In this document: positions 35,054-41,771 of the stretch, in pieces
Layout of the letters: each line of letters opens with the position of its first letter
Numbering within the stretch: the stretch's first letter is position 1
Assembly: GCA_020444165.1 (NCBI GenBank)
Contig: JAHLLK010000007.1
Span: 69,643-133,642 of the forward strand
Direction of reading: 5' to 3'
Length of the DNA: 64,000 nucleotides
Source of the DNA: Deltaproteobacteria bacterium
Lineage (GTDB): Bacteria; Desulfobacterota; Desulfarculia; Desulfarculales; Desulfarculaceae
Translations under genes and position numbers: made by a program
Notes under the pieces: generated by a model
What the model was told of the DNA's origin: nothing
The model's input: the letters and a program-made list of their open reading frames with translations, nothing else
Databases searched by the model: none

Positions 35054-36147
35054 CGCCTCGCCTCTTCCACGCTACGGGCCAACAGCTCCTTGGCGTCGGC
35101 CCGCGCCTGTCCAAAGGGGCCGTGCCGGAGACCCCGCATGCTTGCGAGCTGCTCCTGGTGCAGGCCCGCGAACTTGTCGTCGTCCAGGTAGCCCAGGGCA
35201 TGGGCCACAGCCAGGCCGGCCACCCGGCCCTGGATGATGGCCGAGCTGGCCTCCTCGATGCCCGAGACGTCGCCGGCCACGTAAAAGCCCGGGACCGTGG
35301 TCTCCTGGTTCAGGTCGTGGGCCGGCACGTGGCCGCCCAGGGCGGGCACGAACACCGTCTGGCAATGGGCCATGCGGCAGAGCTGGGTCATGGGGTTCAG
35401 CCCCACGGCCAGGCAGATGGTGTCCACCTCCAGGCGCTGCTCCGTGCCGGGCATGGCCTGCCACTTGTCGTCCACCTGGGCGATGGTGGCCCCTTCCACC
35501 TTGTCCTTGCCGTGGGCCAGGACAATGGTGTGGGACATGAGGAAGGGCACACCCTGGCGGGCCACCTTGGCCGCGTGCACGCCATAGCCGCCGATGGCCG
35601 GCGCGGCGTCGATCACCGCCACCACCTGGCAGCCGGCCTGGATCATCTGGTAGCTCACCACCAGGCCCACGTTGCCGGCCCCCACCATGAGCAGGCGGTT
35701 GCCCGGCCGCACCCCGTGGAGGTTGGCCATGGTCTGGGCCGCCCCGGCCCCGATGACCCCGGGCAGGGTCCAGCCCGGGAAGGGGACCATGTTCTCCGAG
35801 GCGCCGGTGGCGATGAGCAGCTTCTGGCCGAACACCGGGACGATGTCGTCGTCCAGCCGCACCGCCAGGTTGCCGCCTTCGTAAATGCCCAAGACCGTGG
35901 CGTTCAGCACCACTTCCACGCCCAGCTCCCGGGCTTCGTCCAGCATGCTCTGGCCGATCTCGAAGCCGCGCTCGCCGGCCCGGTGCTCCCGGGAGCCGAA
36001 GAACTTGTGGATCTGTTTGAAGAGCTGCCCGCCGGGCCGCTCGTTTTCGTCAAAGACCACCACCTGCGCCCCGGCGCGGGCGGCCTCGATGGCCCCGGCC
36101 AGGCCGGCCGGCCCGGCCCCTATAACCACCAATTCGTATCGCCGCAT
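35050..36147 (-). CDS. FAD/NAD(P)-binding dehydrogenase subunit, HcnB/SoxA-like
   Basis: A 365-residue two-dinucleotide-domain protein: VIGAGPAGLAGAIEAARAG at the N-terminus, NERPGGQL, a second Rossmann motif LMVGAGNVGLVVSYQM, and GFYVAGDVSGIEEASSA. HcnB and the sarcosine-oxidase alpha subunit have this core. The BFD 2Fe-2S domain normally fused at the C-terminus is missing here; it appears as a separate protein at 28228. The 2Fe-2S subunit gene (HcnA-like) ends 2 bp upstream. Confidence 0.85.
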   Translation of the reverse strand: MRRYELVVIGAGPAGLAGAIEAARAGAQVVVFDENERPGGQLFKQIHKFFGSREHRAGERGFEIGQSMLDEARELGVEVVLNATVLGIYEGGNLAVRLDDDIVPVFGQKLLIATGASENMVPFPGWTLPGVIGAGAAQTMANLHGVRPGNRLLMVGAGNVGLVVSYQMIQAGCQVVAVIDAAPAIGGYGVHAAKVARQGVPFLMSHTIVLAHGKDKVEGATIAQVDDKWQAMPGTEQRLEVDTICLAVGLNPMTQLCRMAHCQTVFVPALGGHVPAHDLNQETTVPGFYVAGDVSGIEEASSAIIQGRVAGLAVAHALGYLDDDKFAGLHQEQLASMRGLRHGPFGQARADAKELLARSVEEARR

Positions 36148-36149
36148 GG

Positions 36150-36467
36150 CTAGGCTCGCTTCGGTTCGGGACCAAGTCCCTGCTGGGTTTCCACGGCCAT
36201 TCCCGCCCGCAGGGGAGTGACGCAGGTGCGCACATTGGGCCGCCCGTCCACCACCATGATGCAGTCGGTGCAGCGGCCGATGGCGCAGAACACGCCCCGC
36301 GGGTCGCCGCGTTTGGCCGTGATACGATGGACCAAGACCCCGGCCGCCCGGAGGGCCACCGCAATGGGTTCGCCCTCCCGGCCGGTCAGGCTGCGGCCGT
36401 CAAAGGTGAACTGCACCTCCGGGCCTTTGGGTATCTGCCCCAGGATGGGGTGATCGTCAATCCGCAT
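36150..36467 (-). CDS. 2Fe-2S subunit, HcnA-like
   Basis: A 105-residue Fer2_4-family protein with C61-x4-C66-x2-C69 and C82, the plant-type 2Fe-2S arrangement found in HcnA and at the N-terminus of the sarcosine oxidase alpha subunit. It lies directly upstream of the FAD subunit gene and 12 bp downstream of the glutamate-synthase-like gene, tying the dehydrogenase to the N-alkylglutamate synthase genes. Confidence 0.88.
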   Translation of the reverse strand: MRIDDHPILGQIPKGPEVQFTFDGRSLTGREGEPIAVALRAAGVLVHRITAKRGDPRGVFCAIGRCTDCIMVVDGRPNVRTCVTPLRAGMAVETQQGLGPEPKRA

Positions 36468-36479
36468 TAGAACCCCCTG

Positions 36480-37805
36480 CTAACAGAATCCGAACCGCTC
36501 TCCGAAGGTGAAGTTGGAACCGATCAGAGGTACTCCGGTGATGGCGCAGGCCTCCATGGTCAGGGAGCGCAGATCCTCGCGTTCCAGGTTGGCCAGTTTG
36601 GTCTTGCCCGCCGCCTTGGCCAACAAGCTGGCCTCGATGGTCATGGCCTTGATGTAGTTGCCCACCCGTTGGGCGGCCAGTTCGATATCCAGCTTGGCCC
36701 GCTGGGCCGGGTCCTGGGTGCCGATGCCAAAGGCGCATTTGCCCTCGTGGCAGCGGAGGCACACCGCGCAGCCCATGGCCACCATGGCTCCAGTGCCGAT
36801 AGCCACCGCGTCGGCGCCCAGGGCCAGGGCCTTGGCCACGTCCGCGCCGTCCTTGATGCCGCCGCTGACGATGAGGCTCACCTCCTGCTTCACCCCCATC
36901 TCCTCCAGGCCGCGCACCGCCAAGACGATGGCCGCCAGGGTGGGGATGCCCAGGTGGGTGGTGGCCATGACCGGCGAGGCCCCGGTGCCGCCCTCGGCCC
37001 CGTCGATCACCACGCCGTCCACCCCGGCCTTGGCCGCGATCTTGATGTCCTCGCGGACCCGGCCGGCGGCCATCTTAAGAAAGATGGGAATCTCGTAGTT
37101 GGTCAGGTCGCGGAGCTCCTGAATCTTCAAGACCAGGTCGTCGGCCCCGAAGATGTCGCCGTGGCGGGGATGGCTGTGCAGGTCCATGCCCGGCGGAAGC
37201 TGGCGGAACTTGCCGATCTCCTCGGTGATCTTGGAGCCCATGAGGTGGCCGGCCAGGCCGGGCTTGGCCCCGATGCCCACGATGATCTCCAGGGCGTCGG
37301 CCGCTTCGATATTGCGGAGCGAGAAGCCGATGCGGCTGGGGGTGATCTGCACCACCTGCTTGTAGGAGTTGCCGCGTTCCTCGGGCAGGAGCCCGCCCTC
37401 GCCGTTGTTGATGGAGGTGCCCACGTACTGGGTGGCCTTGGCCAGGGCGGTCTTGGCTTCCTTGCTGAGCGCGCCGTAGCTCATGCCCGAGATGAGGATC
37501 GGCGTCTCCACCACCAGGGGCTTCTTGGCGTAGCGGGCGCCCAACACCGTCTGGGACTTGCAGTCCTCCCGGTAGGTGTCGATGGGCATGCGGGTGAGCT
37601 GCCCGGGCAAGATGGTCAAGTCGTCCAGGGTGGGGAAGTAGCGGGTGGAGCCGCAACCCCGGATGCGGTGTTTGCCGGTCTGGGCCTTGATCCGAATCTC
37701 GGCGATGGTGTCCGCGTTCCAGACCCCATGCTGCACGTCCCGGGGACGCGGCGTCTTGGTCTCCTCCGGCTTGGTCTGGCCTTCCGGCTGGGGGTTGGTG
37801 GACAT
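36480..37805 (-). CDS. glutamate synthase FMN-domain protein (MgsC/GltB2-like)
   Basis: A 441-residue protein equivalent to the central FMN/Fe-S barrel of glutamate synthase. It has GMSYGALSKEAKTALAKA, PGLAGHLMG, DGAEGGTGASPVM, IVSGGIKDGADVAKALALGA and the 3Fe-4S motif CAVCLRCHEGKCAFGIGTQD. Its start overlaps the stop of the preceding subunit (TAATG). With 37805 and 38491 it makes a three-part enzyme like N-methylglutamate synthase (MgsABC), which forms an N-alkylglutamate from a gamma-glutamylamide or amine. Archaeal-type glutamate synthase is the alternative, but the adjacent glutamylamide synthetase and amine dehydrogenase favour the former. Confidence 0.85.
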   Translation of the reverse strand: MSTNPQPEGQTKPEETKTPRPRDVQHGVWNADTIAEIRIKAQTGKHRIRGCGSTRYFPTLDDLTILPGQLTRMPIDTYREDCKSQTVLGARYAKKPLVVETPILISGMSYGALSKEAKTALAKATQYVGTSINNGEGGLLPEERGNSYKQVVQITPSRIGFSLRNIEAADALEIIVGIGAKPGLAGHLMGSKITEEIGKFRQLPPGMDLHSHPRHGDIFGADDLVLKIQELRDLTNYEIPIFLKMAAGRVREDIKIAAKAGVDGVVIDGAEGGTGASPVMATTHLGIPTLAAIVLAVRGLEEMGVKQEVSLIVSGGIKDGADVAKALALGADAVAIGTGAMVAMGCAVCLRCHEGKCAFGIGTQDPAQRAKLDIELAAQRVGNYIKAMTIEASLLAKAAGKTKLANLEREDLRSLTMEACAITGVPLIGSNFTFGERFGFC

Positions 37806-38503
37806 TAGGCCCTCCCGGTCAAGTGGCTGGGTTTGAACATCACGTAATCGTGACGGCCGTAGACCTTGGGCACGATGCTCTGCAGCCCGCCCACGTCCTG
37901 GGCGATGCCGTACTTCTCGAACAGCCGCGCCACCTCGTCGTGTTCCTCGCTGGTGATGGGCTTCAGGGTCACGTTGCCGCCCAGGTGGGAATCCACCTCG
38001 GGATCGGCCACGTGGATCACCCCGTTGTACATGGACTCGCCGATCTCGGGGCCCACTTTGCCCAGGAAGATCATGCGGCCGCCCAGGGTCATCTGGCCCG
38101 AGCGCATGCCCACGTCGCCGCACACGATGAGGTTGCCGCCTTTCATGCCAAAGGCCGCCCGGCTGCCGGTGTTGCCCCGCACCAACACGGTGCCGCCCAC
38201 CTGGGAGGGGGCCAGGTTCATGCCGGTGTTGCGCTCCACGATGATCTCGCCGGCGCCCATGTTGTCGCCGGTGTACAGGCCGGTGTTGCCCTCGATGACC
38301 ATGCTGGGGCCTTGCAGGAAGCCGCCGGTGTAAAAGCCGGTGCTGCCCCGCACCACGATGCTGCCGTTGCCCTTGATGCCCGTGGCGAAGTTGTGAATGG
38401 AGCCCGGATGGAGAATCTCCACCTCCTGGCCCTCGGCCATCAGCTCCTTGAGCCGGGCGTTGACCTGGCGGACATTCATGCCGCTGATGTCTAGACTGAC
38501 CAT
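37805..38503 (-). CDS. glutamate synthase GXGXG-domain protein (MgsB/GltB3-like)
   Basis: A 232-residue right-handed beta-helix protein made of GxxGxG repeats (GNGSIVVRGSTGFYTGGFL, GNTGLYTGDNMGAG, GNLIVCGDVGMRSGQMTLGG). It corresponds to the C-terminal domain of glutamate synthase. It overlaps the amidotransferase gene by 13 bases and the FMN-domain gene by one, so the three subunits are coupled translationally. Confidence 0.88.
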   Translation of the reverse strand: MVSLDISGMNVRQVNARLKELMAEGQEVEILHPGSIHNFATGIKGNGSIVVRGSTGFYTGGFLQGPSMVIEGNTGLYTGDNMGAGEIIVERNTGMNLAPSQVGGTVLVRGNTGSRAAFGMKGGNLIVCGDVGMRSGQMTLGGRMIFLGKVGPEIGESMYNGVIHVADPEVDSHLGGNVTLKPITSEEHDEVARLFEKYGIAQDVGGLQSIVPKVYGRHDYVMFKPSHLTGRA

Positions 38504-39390
38504 ACCTTCACTCCTCCCGGCTCCATCTCCGTGGCGTAGATGTCGTCGAAGATGGGGGTCAAGGCGATCTGTTCCGAGCCCAGGAGCACCGTGCCGTCGT
38601 CGGCTTCGTAGAAGAGCACCGGTTTGATGCCCAGGCGGTCCCGGAAGGCGCCCATCTGATCCGTGGTGGTCGCGATGATGGTGAAGATGCCGTCCATGTC
38701 GTCCAGGGCCTTGGTCATGGCCTCTTCCATGGACAGGCCGTTATGGGTCATTTCCCAGGCCAGGTAATGGGCGGCCATTTCCGAGTCATTGTTGGTCTTG
38801 AAACGGATGCCCCGGGTTTCCATGAGGCGGCGCATGTTGAAGTAGTTGGTGAACTGACCGTTGTGCACCAGGGCCAAATCGGGCAGCAGGTAGCTGGTGA
38901 AGGGGTGCGCGAAGTCGATGTTCTCCACGCTCTCGGTGGCCATGCGCACGTGGCCGATGCCGTGGGTGCAGGGTCCGGCCTTGATATGGTGGCGCCGGGC
39001 CAGGTCCTCGGCCGAGCCCTCGTCCTTGTAGATGGTCAGGCGGGGGCCCAGGGAATGGATGCAGAGGTTGGGATCTGAGTCCACCGCCCAGTTGAGCTCG
39101 GCCAGCCGGGCGGGGTCCATGTCCAGCTTGGCTTCGTAGAAGGTGAAAATGCCTTCCCCGGTGTAGGTGACGGGGTCCACGATCTTGGCGTATCCCGAGA
39201 TGATCTTCTCCAGATGATCCTCGGAGGCCAAGTTCCGGAGCGAGACCCGGATGGCGAGGCTATCGCGCAGCTCGTAAAAAGCCACGCCCGTGGCGTCGCG
39301 CCCCCGGTGCTCCAGATGCTTGAGCATTTCCACCAGATCCACGGCCAGGGTCTGTGAGCCCGGGGCAATGATTCCGGCTATACCGCACAT
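38491..39390 (-). CDS. class II glutamine amidotransferase (MgsA/GltB1-like)
   Basis: A 299-residue Ntn-type amidotransferase. Met1 is followed by Cys2 (MCGIAGII), the catalytic N-terminal nucleophile; THGIGHVRMATES, DLALVHNGQFTNY and TNNDSEMAAH complete the glutaminase site. In N-methylglutamate synthase the equivalent subunit processes the gamma-glutamylamide. Because a glutamine-synthetase-like gene precedes it, the natural donor may be gamma-glutamyl-alkylamide rather than glutamine. Confidence 0.88.
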   Translation of the reverse strand: MCGIAGIIAPGSQTLAVDLVEMLKHLEHRGRDATGVAFYELRDSLAIRVSLRNLASEDHLEKIISGYAKIVDPVTYTGEGIFTFYEAKLDMDPARLAELNWAVDSDPNLCIHSLGPRLTIYKDEGSAEDLARRHHIKAGPCTHGIGHVRMATESVENIDFAHPFTSYLLPDLALVHNGQFTNYFNMRRLMETRGIRFKTNNDSEMAAHYLAWEMTHNGLSMEEAMTKALDDMDGIFTIIATTTDQMGAFRDRLGIKPVLFYEADDGTVLLGSEQIALTPIFDDIYATEMEPGGVKVWSV

Positions 39391-39540
39391 GGCGTCCTCT
39401 CTTCCGGCCGCTCCCGCGGGGAGCAGTCGTTATCTCGGTCCTTGGGAGACCTCCGAAAAAGGTCGTCCTGGCTTTCCTGGGCGCTGCCGGCCCCAAACCC
39501 GGTTTGGGGCGGCATCCCCCTTGGCTTGCCTTGGCCAGGT

Positions 39541-39582
39541 CCGGCCCCCCGGCGGGACCTGACGGTCCCGCCCGGCGGGGTG
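39541..39582 (-). terminator. strong hairpin between the synthetase and amidotransferase genes
   Basis: GGCGGGACC (39551-39559) pairs perfectly with GGTCCCGCC (39564-39572) around TGAC; the flanks CACCCCG and GGGGGGCC resemble family 3 repeats. A second palindrome, CCCCAAACC and GGTTTGGGG, lies at 39491-39509. The 205-bp gap may hold an attenuator that lets the first gene be expressed more than the rest of the operon. Confidence 0.5.
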
Positions 39583-39595
39583 CCTGCCCTCCCGC

Positions 39596-40933
39596 CTAGA
39601 GGTGGCGGGAGTATTCGTTCCACTCCCAGTCGGTGACGTAGGTCCGGAACCGTTCCAACTCGCCCTCCTTCAGGGCCAGGAAACACTGCACCAGATCCGT
39701 ACCCATGGCCTCGCACAGCCAGGCGTCCTTTTTCAGCGCGGCCAAGGCGTCGGGCATGTACTGCGGCACCGTGGGCGTGGTCTCCGGGTCCAGACGGTAG
39801 GCGTCACCCAGGAAGGGGTCGCCGGGGTCCATTTTGTTCCTGATGCCGTCCAAGCCGGCCAGGAGCCCCGCCGCGATCACCAGATAGGGGTTGGCCGAAG
39901 CGCCGGGCCCCCGGTTCTCGCAACGGGTGGCCCGCCCCCGCTCTCCGGGCACCCGGAGGTACACCGTGCGGTTGTCCAGGCCCCACACCAGGAAGTAGGG
40001 AGCGAAGCTGTCCAGACAGACCCGGCGATAGGAGTTGATGGTGGACAACATGAAGGGGGTCATGGACTTGGCGTGGGCCATCTGCCCGGCGATGAAATTC
40101 AGGGCCAGTTCGCTGAGCCCGTGCTTGCCCTGGGGATCGTCAAAGAGGTTCCTGGTGCCCTCCGGGTCGTTCACCGAGAAATGCACGTGGTAGCCGCTGC
40201 CGCCGCCCTCGTTCTTGGGCCGGTCCATGAAGGTCAGGTGCAGGCCCTGCTGAGCGGCGTAGTCCTTGCACACGGTCTTGTAGGTGAAGGACTGGTCGGC
40301 CATGGCCAGGGCGTCGTCGTACTTCCAGTTGATCTCGTACTGACCGCTGAAGAACTCGTGGTTCATGTAGAGCACGTCAAGGCCCATGGCCATGAGAATG
40401 TTCTGCAAGTTCCTGAGGATGCCCATCTCATCCACCCGCGGGCCGGTGGTGTAGACGCTGTCGGGCTGGTTGGCGTAGTAGGGTCCGGACTGGCCGTTCT
40501 CCAGGCGGAAAAGGAAAAACTCCAGCTCCGTGGCGGCCATGGGGCGGAGATTCAGGTCCTTGTACAGGTTCACCACTCTTTTCAGCAGGTTGCGGGGGCA
40601 AACCTGGGAAGGCTTGCCGTCGAACATGGGATCGGCCAGCAACCGGGCGGTGCCAGGCAGGTACGGAATGGGAGTGTAGGTGTCCAGGTCGGGAATCACG
40701 GCCATGTCGCGCCAGTCGATCTCATCGGCCACGCCGGTACCGGGAGGGATATTGTTAGAAAGATCGATGGCATATACGGCCTTGGCAAAGTTGATGCCGT
40801 GCTCCGCCACACTGGCCAGCTTCGCGGCCGGCATGGCCTTGGAACGGCAGACGCCGTACACATCCGGATACTCGATACGCAGGGTATCGATTTTATCCGC
40901 GACTATTCTCTCCTGAACCTCCTGCAAATCCAT
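39596..40933 (-). CDS. glutamine synthetase-family gamma-glutamylamide synthetase
   Basis: A 445-residue GS-fold ligase. I start it at the ATG nine bases after GGGGAGG, 12 codons inside a longer frame. GS landmarks are present: ATELEFFLF (metal Glu), GSGYHVHFSV, the RVPGERGRATRCENRGPGASANPY region replacing the GS phosphate-binding loop, and the terminal WNEYSRHL. The divergence from GlnA and the neighbours point to the PuuA/GMAS/IpuC subgroup, which joins glutamate to an alkylamine using ATP. It is the first gene of the BMC operon and would make the activated amine. The amine is not known. Confidence 0.83.
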   Translation of the reverse strand: MDLQEVQERIVADKIDTLRIEYPDVYGVCRSKAMPAAKLASVAEHGINFAKAVYAIDLSNNIPPGTGVADEIDWRDMAVIPDLDTYTPIPYLPGTARLLADPMFDGKPSQVCPRNLLKRVVNLYKDLNLRPMAATELEFFLFRLENGQSGPYYANQPDSVYTTGPRVDEMGILRNLQNILMAMGLDVLYMNHEFFSGQYEINWKYDDALAMADQSFTYKTVCKDYAAQQGLHLTFMDRPKNEGGGSGYHVHFSVNDPEGTRNLFDDPQGKHGLSELALNFIAGQMAHAKSMTPFMLSTINSYRRVCLDSFAPYFLVWGLDNRTVYLRVPGERGRATRCENRGPGASANPYLVIAAGLLAGLDGIRNKMDPGDPFLGDAYRLDPETTPTVPQYMPDALAALKKDAWLCEAMGTDLVQCFLALKEGELERFRTYVTDWEWNEYSRHL

Positions 40934-41035
40934 ACTTGCCAACCTCCCCGCAATATTGAGTTTTGCCATCAGCTTACTGGAAGCCCAGGGCTGATTGAAT
41001 GGTCAACGGTTTTGATACTCGCCTTTGACCCGGGG

Positions 41036-41082
41036 ATCGAGCGCCTCACAAATTTGTGTTTTTTTGCAAACACACGCTCGAT
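41036..41082. promoter_or_regulatory. nested dyads upstream of the BMC operon
   Basis: ATCGAGCG (41036-41043) is mirrored by CGCTCGAT (41075-41082). Between them lie the perfect palindrome CACAAATTTGTG (41047-41058) and the overlapping TGTGTTT..AAACACA. The cluster is ~105-150 bases upstream of the synthetase start, in an AT-rich patch. It is the best operator candidate for the BMC operon, possibly for the RpiR protein. Confidence 0.5.
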
Positions 41083-41771
41083 AATTTTGTTTAATTCTTT
41101 TCAAGTTTCCATGTCAAGTACAAATTCGAGCGCCCCCAGGGAGAAAGCCTACAGGGGCCTGATATTTCTTCCATTTATTAACCATTTGTTTTTTTTATAT
41201 TTTTTTTACCTAGCCTAAAGGGGGGGTTTATGAATCCCATTCATTGCCACTTAGCGAACATGTGAACGATACTGATAACTTAGAGGAGGTTTCTCGATGA
41301 TAAAAAATTCACTAACTGAAAATGAAAGCCCCTTTTAACAAAATTGTTGCCCGGCAATTTTCCCGGCAAGAGTGTGACATGGCAGCAGGAAATCCTCGCG
41401 GCGCTGGCTGGCTGGGGGGCATCCCGACCTGGGGGTGGCCCAGTCCGAGCCGGGCCGATTTTAGCTGAACTTAAAAGCTACCGCCCCACCCCGGGGTCCG
41501 GTGGTCGGGACCGCGTCCCATGTTTTTCCTTCTCCGGGAATTTCGCCCGGCGCGCCAGCGGCCTCCAGAGCGGCAAACCCCAACTAACCTCCCCCCGCGT
41601 TTGACTATATTTTCCCGGAATCCAGGTCTGCCGCCCCGGCCGCCAGGACGCCGCCGCCGGGGGCCGCCAACCGGGACGGCAATTTTGCAGTAGACAAGCA
41701 CCCAAAAGTGGTCCTAGATTTTTCAGCAGTTACCCGGGGCTTTCACAACGCACTTTCTGAGGAATGGGGCT
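41083..41771. other. AT-rich divergent intergenic region
   Basis: The sequence from 41083 to ~41345 is much richer in A and T than its surroundings (for example the T-rich run at 41187-41208 containing TATATT). It lies between the divergent BMC operon and the acyl-CoA synthetase gene. Promoters for both directions are expected here, but I cannot fix -35/-10 pairs with confidence. A 13-codon frame with a strong ribosome site lies at 41297. From ~41345 to 41771 composition returns to high GC and I see no gene. Confidence 0.5.
41297..41338 (+). CDS. 13-residue micro-ORF with strong ribosome site
   Basis: AGAGGAGGT (41282-41290) is placed 6 bases before an ATG that opens the peptide MIKNSLTENESPF, then TAA. 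Such a near-ideal Shine-Dalgarno in front of a tiny frame suggests a leader peptide or a very small protein. It is 430 bp upstream of the acyl-CoA synthetase gene and has AT-rich codon use unlike its neighbours. It could also be a remnant of a decayed gene start. Confidence 0.35.
   Translation: MIKNSLTENESPF

Noticed and set aside
36480..39390. Ordinary NADPH glutamate synthase for ammonia assimilation
   Set aside because: Not excluded outright, but no GltD partner is adjacent, and the three pieces sit between a GS-like ligase and an amine dehydrogenase inside a BMC operon, which favours an MgsABC-like role.
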